Shown here: positions 40,926 through 49,747 of the stretch, piece by piece | How the letters are laid out: the number at the start of each line of letters is the position of its first letter | Numbering within the stretch: position 1 is the first letter of the stretch | NCBI GenBank assembly: GCA_015548865.1 | Contig: JADMXW010000002.1 | Span: 209,107-273,106, forward strand | Direction: 5' to 3' | Source: Serratia marcescens | GTDB lineage: Bacteria > Pseudomonadota > Gammaproteobacteria > Enterobacterales > Enterobacteriaceae | Length of the DNA: 64,000 nucleotides | The notes under the pieces: generated by a model | Database searches by the model: none | Told to the model about the DNA's origin: nothing | Seen by the model: only the letters and a program-made list of their open reading frames with translations | Translations under genes and position numbers: made by a program

Positions 40926-42158
40926 TCACCTCTGCTGCGAATCGTGGCTTATTGATGAAGGTGTTGCCTGGCTGTCCGGGGCTGCGGGCAACGCGGTCGT
41001 CGGTTGCTGGCGCCCTGAAGCAGGTACTCCATTCCCTGTCTGCAGCGATGACGCACCGCTGCTATTAGTCATACTGGTATTACTGGTGCTGTTCGCATTG
41101 CTATTATTATTGGTGCTGTTGTTATTGATTGTAGTATTGCTGTTACTGGGCGCGGCAGGCGCGCTGTTCATTGAACCCGTGTTAGTGGCTCCCTCCGAAG
41201 ATGGAACATTGCTTGCGCCGTTATTGCTATTGTCGGCAGCAGGCTCATCGGGTTTAGTGCTCTCTGAGGGCAAATTTTGCAAGCTTTCCGCTTTATCAAT
41301 ATCGATAGCGCGGCTTTCGCTGTTTTCTTGCTCAATGGCACGTTGCGCATCACGGTTTAGCACCATTAAGCTAATCCGGCGGTTAATGGCATCATTTTTA
41401 TTTGTGGCCTGCCTCAAACTCATGGTATCAGCCATACCCACTACGCGCAGAACCTTGCCGTCAGAAAGGCCACCCGCAATCAGTTCACGTCGGGACGCGT
41501 TCGCACGATCGGCAGAAAGCTCCCAGTTACTGTAACCACGTTGCCCCTGAGCATACTGCACATCATCGGTGTGCCCTGACAGGCTGAGCTTGTTGGGGAT
41601 ATCGTTCAGAATAGGGGCTATTGCACGCAGGATGTGACTCATATAGGGTTCAACCTGCGCACTGCCCGTTTTGAACATAGGCCGGTTCTGGCTATCGATT
41701 ATCTGGATACGTAGTCCTTCATCCACCATTTCAATCAGCAAATGCGGCCGCAGTGCCCTGAGGCGCGGATCGGACTCAATTAACTGCTCAAGCTGTTCAC
41801 GCAGTTTATTCAACCGAATATCGTCAAGTCTGTCGCGCTGGTTAGCTTGCGGAGGCATCTCGGGTTCACGTTTGACCACACCTTCCTGCTGAGTGTAATC
41901 ATTCCCCCCACCAGGAATAGGGCTGCTGTCTTCACTGACGCGATCACCAGACGTTAACGCAACTTTGAGCGGGGTACGAAAATATTCTGCAATCTGCGTT
42001 AATTGTGAGGGGCTAGCGATAGCGATAAGCCACATCACCAAAAACAGCGCCATCATGGCAGTCATAAAGTCAGCATAAGCTATCTTCCATGACCCGCCGT
42101 GATGCGCCGCATGGCTAGACTTCCGTTTCTTGCGTATTATCGGGTGCTGATGTTTCAT
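40926..42158 (-). CDS. motB: Flagellar motor stator protein MotB with Asn/Ser-rich tail
   Basis: Stator subunit that anchors to peptidoglycan and carries the proton-binding aspartate. One transmembrane helix at about 29-50 contains D30 ([18 protein letters not shown]), equivalent to E. coli D32. The OmpA-like peptidoglycan domain spans about 150-270 ([11 protein letters not shown]). At 410 residues it is about 100 longer than E. coli MotB (308). The extra C-terminal part (about 285-410) is low-complexity and very rich in Asn, Ser and Thr. It overlaps the motA stop by one base (TAATG). Confidence 0.96.
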   Translation of the reverse strand: MKHQHPIIRKKRKSSHAAHHGGSWKIAYADFMTAMMALFLVMWLIAIASPSQLTQIAEYFRTPLKVALTSGDRVSEDSSPIPGGGNDYTQQEGVVKREPEMPPQANQRDRLDDIRLNKLREQLEQLIESDPRLRALRPHLLIEMVDEGLRIQIIDSQNRPMFKTGSAQVEPYMSHILRAIAPILNDIPNKLSLSGHTDDVQYAQGQRGYSNWELSADRANASRRELIAGGLSDGKVLRVVGMADTMSLRQATNKNDAINRRISLMVLNRDAQRAIEQENSESRAIDIDKAESLQNLPSESTKPDEPAADNSNNGASNVPSSEGATNTGSMNSAPAAPSNSNTTINNNSTNNNSNANSTSNTSMTNSSGASSLQTGNGVPASGRQQPTTALPAAPDSQATPSSISHDSQQR

Positions 42159-43042
42159 TAGTCACTTTCCGCAGCCTGCTGAGCCGGTGCTTTCACACGA
42201 CGAATATGCTCTTCCATCTCAGTGAAGGTAGGACGGACAGTGGAGTACAGCGTTTTACGTCCGAATTCAACGGCAATCTGAGGAGCATAACCGTTCAAAC
42301 TGGAGAGCAGCGTCACCTTGATACATTGCAGGACTTTTACCTTCTCCGCGTTCTTCTGCCGCAGCAACGAGGCCAGTGGAGAAACGAAACCATACGCCAG
42401 CAAAATCCCCAAGAAGGTTCCCACCATGGCGTGTGCAATCATCATACCCAGTTCTGCCGCAGGACGATCCACATAGGCCAAGGAGTGCACTACCCCCATT
42501 ACCGCAGCAACGATACCAAATGCAGGAAGACCATCGCCCATCAGGTTCAGGCTCATTGCTGGGACTTCAAGCTCATGTTCAAGCGTTTCGATCTCTTCAT
42601 CCATCAAGGTTTCAATTTCAAACGCATTCATGTTGCCGCTGATCATCAACCGCATGTAGTCCGTAATGAACTCAATAACGTGATTGTCAGCAACAACACG
42701 GGGATAGCTGGAAAAAATCTCACTCTCGCGCGGGCTATCAATATCCCCTTCCAGAGAGAGCATCCCTTGCTGACGCGATTTCGCCATAAGACGAAACAGC
42801 AGCGCCATCAGATCCATATACAAATCACGGCTGTATTTGGAACCCTTAAACAATTGCGGGAACGCACGAACCGTACCTTTAATGGCTTTGGCATTGTTAC
42901 CGACGATAAATGCGCCGAGGGCCGAACCACCGATAATGAGCAGTTCAGAGGGCTGATACAACGCACCCAGCGCCCCACCGACCATGAGGTAACCACCCAG
43001 TATCGAACCCACTATTACGAGATAACCCAATATAACAAGCAC
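42158..43042 (-). CDS. motA: Flagellar motor stator protein MotA
   Basis: Proton-conducting stator subunit that contacts FliG. The 294-residue product (E. coli 295) has four transmembrane helices (about 1-22, 32-50, 170-190, 200-222), the conserved charged cytoplasmic loop between helices 2 and 3, and the [20 protein letters not shown] motif near 168-187. First gene of motAB-cheAW, 130 bp after flhC. Confidence 0.97.
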   Translation of the reverse strand: MLVILGYLVIVGSILGGYLMVGGALGALYQPSELLIIGGSALGAFIVGNNAKAIKGTVRAFPQLFKGSKYSRDLYMDLMALLFRLMAKSRQQGMLSLEGDIDSPRESEIFSSYPRVVADNHVIEFITDYMRLMISGNMNAFEIETLMDEEIETLEHELEVPAMSLNLMGDGLPAFGIVAAVMGVVHSLAYVDRPAAELGMMIAHAMVGTFLGILLAYGFVSPLASLLRQKNAEKVKVLQCIKVTLLSSLNGYAPQIAVEFGRKTLYSTVRPTFTEMEEHIRRVKAPAQQAAESD

Positions 43043-43122
43043 AAGAATTCCTTATAATAAATCGTGGGTGGAAGCTGAGGTAACAGCATGTGTCGAGCAG
43101 GAATTACTTGAGGAGGGATGTA

Positions 43123-43148
43123 CTCAGCCCGAAACAACACGGGCTGAG
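43123..43148. other. Hairpin between flhC and motA
   Basis: A 9-bp perfect stem (43123-43131 with 43140-43148) with an 8-nt loop, located 24 nt after the flhC stop and inside the presumed motA leader. There is no T-run on the minus strand. It may limit read-through from flhDC or shape the motA 5' UTR. Confidence 0.5.
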
Positions 43149-43172
43149 ACAGACTCACAACCGCCACCAGGC

Positions 43173-43751
43173 TCAGACAGCATGCTTTACCGGTTCATCC
43201 AGTAGTTGCGGTAGTATATCGGCAAGATTCGGCGAAAGTTTACGTCTTTTTACTGCTCTGGAGGGTGGCTGGCACAAGCTACAAACAAAGCTGTTTTTTG
43301 GCTGATGCGCATGCGTAATAAACATCCCTTTACAACAATGGCACGATGATAACTGCAACATACCGCTATCCACGAAACGCACCAGTGTCCAGGCTCGCGT
43401 CAAAGCAAGTAACGGAGAGTCATTATTGGGTGCGCACTGTTCAAGATAAAGCCGATAAGCTTTAATAACGGCTTCTACTCCGTTGCAATGACTATTCTTT
43501 AACAAAAATGCGTACGCATTGTAGAACATGGAAGAATGAATATTCTGTTCCCAGGTCATGAACCAGTCCGTGGAAAAGGGTAACATTCCTTTTGGAGGCG
43601 GGCTCCCTCTAAGCTCTTTATAAAGTTTAATTAAACGCCCACGACTTAATTGTGTTTCACTTTCTAACATCTGCAATCGAGCACCCAGAGAGATCAATTC
43701 CATCGCTAACTGGATGTCTTTTGCTTCCTGAACAATACTCTTTTCCGTCAT
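43173..43751 (-). CDS. flhC: Flagellar master regulator subunit FlhC
   Basis: With FlhD forms the FlhD4C2 activator of class 2 flagellar genes. The 192-residue product matches the E. coli length. The zinc-binding cysteines C137, C140, C157 and C160 (in SSCHCCKG and CSLC) are present. It starts 2 nt after the flhD stop. A sigma-28 promoter for motA lies in the opposite-end codons of this gene at 43216-43242. Confidence 0.97.
   Translation of the reverse strand: MTEKSIVQEAKDIQLAMELISLGARLQMLESETQLSRGRLIKLYKELRGSPPPKGMLPFSTDWFMTWEQNIHSSMFYNAYAFLLKNSHCNGVEAVIKAYRLYLEQCAPNNDSPLLALTRAWTLVRFVDSGMLQLSSCHCCKGMFITHAHQPKNSFVCSLCQPPSRAVKRRKLSPNLADILPQLLDEPVKHAV
43216..43242 (-). promoter_or_regulatory. 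Sigma-28 promoter of motAB-cheAW inside flhC
   Basis: Minus strand TAAACTTT (43235-43242), 11-nt spacer, GCCGATAT (43216-43223), within the last 25 codons of flhC and about 175 nt before the motA start. It gives the motility/chemotaxis operon class 3 control while sharing bases with flhC coding sequence. Confidence 0.82.
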
Positions 43752-43753
43752 TA

Positions 43754-44113
43754 TTATGCCCTTTTCTTAGGCACGTTATCGTCTTTCGAAGACAACTGGT
43801 TTAATAAGTGACTCGACAGCAAAATTCCAGTATGGATTTGTTGTAAATCGTCCACGCGGGATTCTTGTGTTAATAGCTTGATCGTATTGTGATCGTCAAA
43901 ACGAAAATGACAGATCAACTGATTGGTTTCCGCCAGTTTAACCATCTGAGGCAGTGTAAGCTGCATCAAAGTATCCGCCATCGTTTCATCAATACCTAAA
44001 CGGAACATAGCAGAGGCTTTTTCGTCATTGATTAAGCGTTGTGCCAGTAACAGATAAGACAGATTTATGTCATAAATGTGCTTGAGTAATTCAGAGGTAC
44101 CCATATTTCCCAT
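43754..44113 (-). CDS. flhD: Flagellar master regulator subunit FlhD
   Basis: Partner of FlhC at the top of the flagellar cascade. The 119-residue product contains the conserved [20 protein letters not shown] block, [20 protein letters not shown] and a C-terminal KKRA. The chosen start yields [10 protein letters not shown]; the internal ATG at residue 4 is also possible. It is preceded by a long regulatory region with a CRP-type site. Confidence 0.96.
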   Translation of the reverse strand: MGNMGTSELLKHIYDINLSYLLLAQRLINDEKASAMFRLGIDETMADTLMQLTLPQMVKLAETNQLICHFRFDDHNTIKLLTQESRVDDLQQIHTGILLSSHLLNQLSSKDDNVPKKRA

Positions 44114-44420
44114 CTCGACAGGCTATGTTCAAAGCATAAGTTGGGGGATAGAGGCTATCGCCCAGTTAAAAATCACTCTCCATTGATGGCATGAAAGTAA
44201 TCGGTGCCAGAGACTATCTTTTGCTACTACTCTACTTTCTTATTATGACAATCACATGCTACTGCCAACTTCTTTTGCTGCCCAACTCGCTTATCGTTTA
44301 ACCCTGTATGACAACCCAAATAACCATTTCAGGAAGCATAGGATTATTCCTAAATCCTCGCAACTGTACCGCCTAATCCATCAGACACACAACGCGACCT
44401 GAGAATTATTTTGGTAATTA

Positions 44421-44436
44421 TGTGACGTGGATCACA
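44421..44436. promoter_or_regulatory. CRP (cAMP receptor protein) binding site
   Basis: TGTGACGTGGATCACA matches both half-sites of the TGTGA-N6-TCACA consensus. It is centred 315 nt upstream of flhD. In E. coli a CRP site activates flhDC from a similar distance (long leader plus about -71), so activation of flhDC is the likely role; an effect on the divergent yqhD-like gene is possible. Confidence 0.78.
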
Positions 44437-44668
44437 TAATTGAAAGGTATTCCCACAAAAAGACAAGTGGTCAGAACTCTTACCAGATCACTTATCGTCC
44501 ACTTTTCACTAAAGAACCGTTTCGCTCAAACGAAGCGCGCTCCAATATACTCATACGAAATGGTTTTATCTTGATGATAGATATATAAAAAAATGTAACA
44601 AGACTGTCCCTGTGTCAGCGAACAAAATTAAAACTTAATTGCAATTAGTGTAGGAGAGGATAACCGGT

Positions 44669-44746
44669 ATGTCTCAACCAAATGTCACTCCCCCTGACTT
44701 TGCAGTAGTATCAAACCGTTTTTTGTTATTTTTAAATTTAGGATGA
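44669..44746 (+). CDS. Possible 25-residue leader peptide upstream of yqhD
   Basis: A short ORF starting at the ATG at 44669, nine nt after a strong ribosome site (AGGAGAGGA, 44652-44660). It encodes 25 residues starting MSQPNVTPPDFAVV, with a hydrophobic end FLLFLNLG. The TGA is only 7 nt before the yqhD-like ATG, and yqhD's own AGGA lies in the last codons. The arrangement suggests a leader peptide or translational coupling. No homologue is recognised; it could be chance. Confidence 0.45.
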   Translation: MSQPNVTPPDFAVVSNRFLLFLNLG

Positions 44747-44753
44747 TTAAAAA

Positions 44754-45905
44754 ATGTACAATTTTAGCTACTTTAACCCAACGCGCATCGTGTTTGGTCA
44801 GGGAAGAATTGCAGAGATTGATCAACATATCCCCGCTAATGCACGCGTACTAATAACCTATGGTGGGCAAAGTGCTGAGAAATTTGGCACGCTTGCAGAA
44901 GTGAGACATGCGCTTGGCCAACGTGAATATGTGGAGTTTGGCGGCATTGAAGCAAACCCACACTATGAGACCCTGATGAAAGCCACACAGTTGGCAAAAG
45001 AAAAAAATGTCGATTATCTACTGGCCGTTGGGGGGGGTTCCGTCGTGGATGGCACCAAGTTTATAGCCGCTGCCTATTATCACGACGATGTATGGAATCA
45101 CTGGGTTAACAAGATACCGCTGACACGCGCCCTTCCCATGGGTTGCGTCATGACGTTACCCGCTACAGGGTCGGAGATGAATGCTACATCAGTGGTGTCT
45201 CATGTTGCTTCTGGTGCGAAAGTGGGCTTTAACCATCCGCTGCTGTTTCCTCAGTTTGCCATTCTTGATCCTGAAAAATCCTACACCCTACCAGCAAAAC
45301 AAGTCGCCAACGGCGTAGTAGATGCCTTTGTCCATGTTATCGAACAGTACCTCACCTTCCCGGTTTATGGAAAAGTGCAAGATCGCTTCGCTGAAGGGTT
45401 ACTGCTTACTTTACTGGAAGAAGGTCCGAAAGCGCTGACTGAACCGAATAATTATGATGTCCGTGCCACTATAACCTGGAGTGCCACACTGGCATTGAAC
45501 GGCCTTATTGGTGCAGGCGTACCACAAGATTGGGCAACGCACCGGATTGGTCACCAGCTAACGTCACTTTACGACCTGGATCATGCGCAAACGCTCGCCG
45601 TGTTACTTCCTTCTTTATTATACGTTCAGCGGAATAATAAGCGTGAAAAGCTTCTGCAATATGCAGCACGCATCTGGCAATTAACCGAAGGCGATGACGA
45701 GACCCGCATTTCTCAGGCCATTGCCAAAACGCGTGATTTCTTCGAGCTCATGGGTATCAAAACACGCATGCGCGATTATGGATTACCGCAAGATGCAGTA
45801 GAGGCAATAATCAGAAATCTGAATACATTTAATCTTTTACCCCAAGGTGAAAGACAGGATATTGACGAAGCGATGGCAAGAGAAATTCTGATGCTCAGTT
45901 ATTAA
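44754..45905 (+). CDS. yqhD: NADP(H)-dependent alcohol dehydrogenase / aldehyde reductase, YqhD type
   Basis: Iron/zinc-group III alcohol dehydrogenase. In E. coli YqhD uses NADPH to reduce short and lipid-derived aldehydes such as glyoxal and acrolein. The 383-residue product carries the nucleotide motif GGGS at 93-96 and the metal ligands D190, H194, H263 and H277, each four positions before the E. coli residues. Motifs FGGIEANP and QVANGVVDAFVH are well conserved. No YqhC-type AraC regulator is adjacent, unlike E. coli. Convergent with the exporter gene that follows. Confidence 0.93.
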   Translation: MYNFSYFNPTRIVFGQGRIAEIDQHIPANARVLITYGGQSAEKFGTLAEVRHALGQREYVEFGGIEANPHYETLMKATQLAKEKNVDYLLAVGGGSVVDGTKFIAAAYYHDDVWNHWVNKIPLTRALPMGCVMTLPATGSEMNATSVVSHVASGAKVGFNHPLLFPQFAILDPEKSYTLPAKQVANGVVDAFVHVIEQYLTFPVYGKVQDRFAEGLLLTLLEEGPKALTEPNNYDVRATITWSATLALNGLIGAGVPQDWATHRIGHQLTSLYDLDHAQTLAVLLPSLLYVQRNNKREKLLQYAARIWQLTEGDDETRISQAIAKTRDFFELMGIKTRMRDYGLPQDAVEAIIRNLNTFNLLPQGERQDIDEAMAREILMLSY

Positions 45906-45943
45906 ATCCCCCCTCAGCCGTTATATGAGGAGGAGATTACCGC

Positions 45944-46882
45944 TTATTTTGTCTGGGGAGCTCTATTAACCAGCGCGATCCCCAGACAAACCAGCACCAA
46001 TGCTCCAGCGTAGCGCCACTCGAGGATGCTTTCATTAAGAAACAGCGCGGAGAGCACTGCACCAGCAATCGGAATGAGGAAGTTAAAGGGAGCAACAGTA
46101 CCGACCTTGTTATATTTCAGCAGTTGGCTCCAGAGGGCAAACGTGATTGATGAGAGCAATACAAGGTAAAAAAGGATCAGTACAGAATTCAACCCATGAA
46201 CACTCAATTCCCCACCACTTAAATAACCAGAAAGCGTAAGTAACACACCACCAAACGCCAATTGATATCCTGTCATTACAATAGGATCCATAGTCTGAGA
46301 AATACGTTTCCCGTAGATCGTTGCAGCTGACAAAATAAAAGCAGCGATAACAACAAAACCGTCTCCCATTAATGTAAAACTAAAATCATCAAGCCCTTTC
46401 ACATTAACAATAGTGACACCAATAAATCCTAATATGCAACCAATGGCTTTATTCGGTGTTATTTTATCATTGGCATAAAGGCAGTGCGCAATCAGTACGC
46501 TAAAAAACGTACTGGTGGCATTCATAATAGACCCCTTGACCCCAGTGGTATAGGCCAGTCCGATATAAAAAAATACATATTGTAATGTTGTTTGTGTTAT
46601 GCCCAACACGGCTAGTTGCCTAACTTGTCCTGGTTTAAATCGCGCAATAGCCTTACCGCTTGCCAGTGCCAACAGCAGTAACAACCCGCCTGCCAGAACG
46701 AAGCGATAGCCAGCAAACACCAGCTTTGAAGCGATGTCTCCCTCGGCAATCTGGAACAAAGCATAGCCATTTTTAATGGCCGGATACGCACTTCCCCACA
46801 ACAGGCAGCATAACGTAGCCAACGCAAAAACTATTTTTTCATTAGTAAAAAATGCGGTTGTATTTTTCAAAAAAGACTCCAA
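45944..46882 (-). CDS. EamA/DMT-family transporter
   Basis: Inner-membrane exporter of the drug/metabolite transporter superfamily. The 312-residue product has about ten hydrophobic helices arranged as two EamA repeats (about 17-155 and 170-305), with the first-helix motif LLWGSAYPAIK and the second-repeat motif FNFLIPIAGAVLSALFLNE. The substrate is unknown; family members export amino acids or small metabolites. It is transcribed alone, convergent with the yqhD-like gene. Confidence 0.9.
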   Translation of the reverse strand: MESFLKNTTAFFTNEKIVFALATLCCLLWGSAYPAIKNGYALFQIAEGDIASKLVFAGYRFVLAGGLLLLLALASGKAIARFKPGQVRQLAVLGITQTTLQYVFFYIGLAYTTGVKGSIMNATSTFFSVLIAHCLYANDKITPNKAIGCILGFIGVTIVNVKGLDDFSFTLMGDGFVVIAAFILSAATIYGKRISQTMDPIVMTGYQLAFGGVLLTLSGYLSGGELSVHGLNSVLILFYLVLLSSITFALWSQLLKYNKVGTVAPFNFLIPIAGAVLSALFLNESILEWRYAGALVLVCLGIALVNRAPQTK

Positions 46883-47199
46883 TAGAAACAGGCCACTAAT
46901 GCAATAAAAGTGGTCGAATCAACATTTATTTTTTACAGCAATCTTTTCACAGCGATGTTTCAAATTTTCATGTGCTATTTTATCAGCAACCAAAATGAAA
47001 ATACGTTTTAAAAAGCAAAAATTGTGATCAAGATCCCGACGACTCCAATTAAGATTTTTCACTATGTGCCGATTATCTTTTATATTGGTTAACACTAAAA
47101 GGAACACTCGTTGTTACTGTAAGGGTGCTAAATACCAAAGGCGCGTGATGCGCCTTGTTGTTTGGTAAATCGTAATCACTTTTCCTGAAAAATGAGCGA
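46883..47199. promoter_or_regulatory. Divergent promoter region of exporter and chemoreceptor
   Basis: A 317-bp AT-rich gap. It contains a sigma-28-like promoter facing the receptor (47049-47075) and a 7-bp GC hairpin AAGGCGC-GTGAT-GCGCCTT (47138-47156) in the receptor's leader, followed by TTGTTGTTT. No gene is seen. Confidence 0.5.
47049..47075 (+). promoter_or_regulatory. Sigma-28-like promoter of distal chemoreceptor
   Basis: TTAAGATT (47049-47056), 11-nt spacer, GCCGATTA (47068-47075). The -10 has one mismatch to GCCGATAA and the -35 two mismatches to TAAAGTTT. It lies about 125 nt before the receptor start, and would place this receptor in the flagellar class 3 regulon. Confidence 0.6.
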
Positions 47200-48921
47200 A
47201 TGGACATGAAAATAACTTCACAATCTGAACAGCAGGGGAAAACAGGTGTGTTGAGTAATTTACGCTTAGTGCCTTTATTCGTTATCATTCTGGGTGGCAT
47301 CATGTTGATGTTCGCCTTATCGATAGGGACTTCCAGCTATTTTCTGGCACGCAGCAATCAGTACCTCGCGGACGTCACGCAAGAAATTGATATTCGCATG
47401 GGGCTTTCCAACAGTTCTAACCACCTGCGCACAGCTCGCTTACTCTTGATTCAAGCGTCCTCCGCTGCGCGTATTGGTGATTCAGCGGTTTACAATGAAA
47501 ACCTGAAGCAGGCAGGACAACGCATAGAGCAATCACAGAAAGCGTTTCAGCTTTATGAAAATCGCCCACTCAAAACCGAGTATGATTCTTCGCTGGATGC
47601 AGGCTTAACCAAAGCCTACGAAGCATATCTCAAGCAAGGCATAGAACCCATGATGGCATCCGCAAAGGATGGGCTCTTTGAAGAAGTTCTCAGCCATGAG
47701 GCTGAAGAAGTTCGTGTTCTCGATACCAACTACAACAAGCCTCTTCTGGACGCCGTTGCTTACCGCACTGAGCGTGCACAGCAGCTAAATCAGATCGCTA
47801 GCGATAATGCAACGTTAGGATATGCCCTGATGGGAGCCAGTTTTGGGATCGCTCTGTTGCTCTCTTTCCTGACTTTCACGTTCTTGCGCGGAGCGCTAAT
47901 CAGGCCAATGAACGCATTGGTAGCACGAATTCAACGCATTGCTCAGGGCGATCTCACACAACGCGCGGTTAATTATGGTTCGAATGAGATCGGCACGTTA
48001 GGCAACAATGTGCAACAGATGCAGGCGTCATTGGTTAATACCGTCGCTACCGTGCGCGAAAGTGCTGATTCAATCTATCAGGGCTCAACCGAAATCTCTT
48101 CAGGCAATACAGACCTCTCGTCACGAACCGAACAGCAAGCTGCCGCGTTGGAGCAAACGGCTGCCAGCATGGAACAGTTGACGGCAACCGTTAAGCAAAA
48201 CTCCGAAAACGCACATCATGCCAGCCAGTTGGCCGCAAACGCCTCTAATAAAGCGAAGCAAGGTGGCAATATCGTTTCTAATGTTATCGAAACAATGGAT
48301 AGCATTTCCGGCAGCTCGCGTAAGATCTCTGAAATCACCAATGTGATTAACAGTATCGCTTTCCAGACTAACATTCTGGCATTAAACGCCGCTGTTGAAG
48401 CAGCCCGTGCGGGAGAGCAAGGCCGCGGTTTCGCCGTGGTAGCAAGTGAAGTCCGTAGTTTGGCACAGCGCAGTGCTCAGGCCGCAAAAGAGATTGAAAC
48501 ATTAATCTCAGAGTCAGTCTCTTTGGTCAGCAGCGGTTCAACGCTCGTCGATCAAGCCGGGCAGACCATGAAAGAAATTGTCTCCGCCGTCACCAACGTA
48601 ACCGACATTATGGGGGAGATCGCCTCCGCATCCGACGAACAAAGCCGAGGCATTGGTCAGGTGGGGCAAGCCATTGCCGAGATGGACAGCGTAACGCAGC
48701 AAAACGCTGCCTTGGTGCAGGAAGCATCAGCCGCCGCGGCCTCTCTGGAGGAGCAAGCAGCGCTTCTGACACGGGCTGTGGCCGTGTTCAAACTGATTGA
48801 ACAACCCGCCACGGCGGCCCCCGCGTCTTACACATTGTCTTCAACCAAGAACACGCCGACCGCACTGCCGTTGGGTAACAAGAAAAGAACCAACAGCAAC
48901 GAACATTGGGAAACATTCTGA
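47200..48921 (+). CDS. Methyl-accepting chemotaxis protein with C-terminal WETF tail
   Basis: Third chemoreceptor, 573 residues: TM1 about 27-50, four-helix periplasmic domain, TM2 about 205-228, HAMP, and a signalling domain with the conserved tip ([20 protein letters not shown]). The ligand domain differs from the two cluster receptors ([19 protein letters not shown] near 70-90), so another ligand is likely. It ends NEHWETF, a near match to the NWETF CheR/CheB tether. An ATG at 47206 is an alternative start with a better-placed GAG. Confidence 0.93.
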   Translation: MDMKITSQSEQQGKTGVLSNLRLVPLFVIILGGIMLMFALSIGTSSYFLARSNQYLADVTQEIDIRMGLSNSSNHLRTARLLLIQASSAARIGDSAVYNENLKQAGQRIEQSQKAFQLYENRPLKTEYDSSLDAGLTKAYEAYLKQGIEPMMASAKDGLFEEVLSHEAEEVRVLDTNYNKPLLDAVAYRTERAQQLNQIASDNATLGYALMGASFGIALLLSFLTFTFLRGALIRPMNALVARIQRIAQGDLTQRAVNYGSNEIGTLGNNVQQMQASLVNTVATVRESADSIYQGSTEISSGNTDLSSRTEQQAAALEQTAASMEQLTATVKQNSENAHHASQLAANASNKAKQGGNIVSNVIETMDSISGSSRKISEITNVINSIAFQTNILALNAAVEAARAGEQGRGFAVVASEVRSLAQRSAQAAKEIETLISESVSLVSSGSTLVDQAGQTMKEIVSAVTNVTDIMGEIASASDEQSRGIGQVGQAIAEMDSVTQQNAALVQEASAAAASLEEQAALLTRAVAVFKLIEQPATAAPASYTLSSTKNTPTALPLGNKKRTNSNEHWETF

Positions 48922-48935
48922 TCGCTTAACGACCC

Positions 48936-48960
48936 CGCAGGTCTGCCCGTCAGACCTGCG
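48936..48960. terminator. Strong hairpin between chemoreceptor and small convergent gene
   Basis: A perfect 10-bp stem CGCAGGTCTG/CAGACCTGCG (48936-48945 with 48951-48960) with a 5-nt loop, ending exactly at the stop codon of the minus-strand gene. T-runs are weak on both sides (TTACGTT to the right), but placement between convergent genes suggests a shared terminator. Confidence 0.6.
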
Positions 48961-49188
48961 TTACGTTGAACGCCGTTCTTCGTGCTTCAACTCAACAAAA
49001 ATACCTTCCGGCTTACCCTCTTCGTTAAAAAACCATATTCCTGCAGGATAATCCGGCAATGCGACAAGATACATCGTTCCTTCCAGAAACGGCTCCACCG
49101 CTAACACCACACCTTCCCTTCGCTCGGCACCGTCAGTTTTCACAGTAACAATGTCATTCACTTTCACGGCGTCTGCCCTCAACGTCAA
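48961..49188 (-). CDS. Small protein of unknown function, in operon with HxlR regulator
   Basis: A 75-residue protein starting [21 protein letters not shown] do not recognise the family. It has no signal or membrane segment and alternates beta-prone stretches ([45 protein letters not shown]), suggesting a small beta-barrel of SH3/KOW-like size. It starts 1 nt after the HxlR-type regulator stop, so it is probably co-transcribed and translationally coupled. Confidence 0.75.
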   Translation of the reverse strand: MTLRADAVKVNDIVTVKTDGAERREGVVLAVEPFLEGTMYLVALPDYPAGIWFFNEEGKPEGIFVELKHEERRST

Positions 49189-49189
49189 A

Positions 49190-49594
49190 TTAGCTACTTG
49201 TCACACCGTGTAAACGGTCATACTGTTCCTGGGCCAAACGCACTGATTCAATATTAGATTCCGCCCAGTGCGCCAAACTTTCGAAGGTTTCCACCAGCGT
49301 CAGCCCTACGGGCGTCAGAGAGTACTCGACTGTCACGGGCACGGTGGCAAACACACGACGCACAATCAATCCATCCCGCTCCAGTTTTTTCAATGTTTGC
49401 GAGAGTACCTTCTGAGTGATGCCCTCAATATCCCGCCGCAGTTGATTAAAACGCGTTTCACCTTGTTTCAAACGACCGATAATCAGTATGGTCCACTTGT
49501 CTGCCAGACGCTCCAGAAACTGCCTCGCCGGACAGTGCGACGAATAAACGCTGTAAGGGGGAGCAGAATCGCTCTGTTCAAGGGTATTTTGCAT
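49190..49594 (-). CDS. HxlR-family transcriptional regulator
   Basis: Winged-helix regulator of 134 residues. The conserved HxlR start [19 protein letters not shown] (C21 onward) is followed by the recognition region [20 protein letters not shown]. Several HxlR proteins sense quinones, aldehydes or oxidants through that N-terminal Cys. Divergence from a flavodoxin-like reductase fits such a role, by inference. A palindrome overlapping its ribosome site (49603-49615) hints at autoregulation. Confidence 0.92.
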   Translation of the reverse strand: MQNTLEQSDSAPPYSVYSSHCPARQFLERLADKWTILIIGRLKQGETRFNQLRRDIEGITQKVLSQTLKKLERDGLIVRRVFATVPVTVEYSLTPVGLTLVETFESLAHWAESNIESVRLAQEQYDRLHGVTSS

Positions 49595-49602
49595 AGTATC
49601 CT

Positions 49603-49661
49603 CCAGGTAACCTGGTAACTTTCAGGTGCCTTCTTGTCAACGTAGTATACCATATATACTA
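49603..49661. promoter_or_regulatory. Candidate HxlR operators
   Basis: Two inverted repeats in the divergent gap: CCAGGTAACCTGG (49603-49615) just upstream of the regulator start, and TAGTATA-N5-TATACTA (49643-49649 and 49655-49661) nearer the middle. The second resembles the AT-rich palindromes bound by HxlR-type proteins. Confidence 0.5.
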
Positions 49662-49747
49662 TCTTTCCATTAAAAACCGATGGTTTCCTTCCCTTTGTAA
49701 ATCCATCACACCCGTCCCTGTTATTGCTGACGATAGGAAAAGTGAAC

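Larger units (their letters stand above)
44114..44753. promoter_or_regulatory. flhDC / yqhD divergent regulatory region
   Basis: A 640-bp intergenic stretch between divergent flhD and the yqhD-like gene. A long upstream region is typical of flhDC, which integrates many signals. Visible elements are the CRP site at 44421-44436, AT-rich DNA at about 44540-44650, and a possible 25-codon ORF at 44669-44746 just before yqhD. I see no other gene. Confidence 0.6.

Noticed and set aside
41070-41230. Tandem-repeat array or CRISPR-like repeats in motB
   Set aside because: The pattern is degenerate Asn/Ser/Thr triplets coding a low-complexity tail, with no regular repeat-spacer unit.
42206-43057. A 283-codon frame antisense to motA
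   Set aside because: It is His/Gln/Arg-rich as expected from reversed membrane-protein codons; motA is unmistakable.
45911-45933. Terminator between yqhD-like and exporter genes
   Set aside because: The stem CCTCA/TGAGG is short and lacks a T-run in either direction, so it is not annotated.
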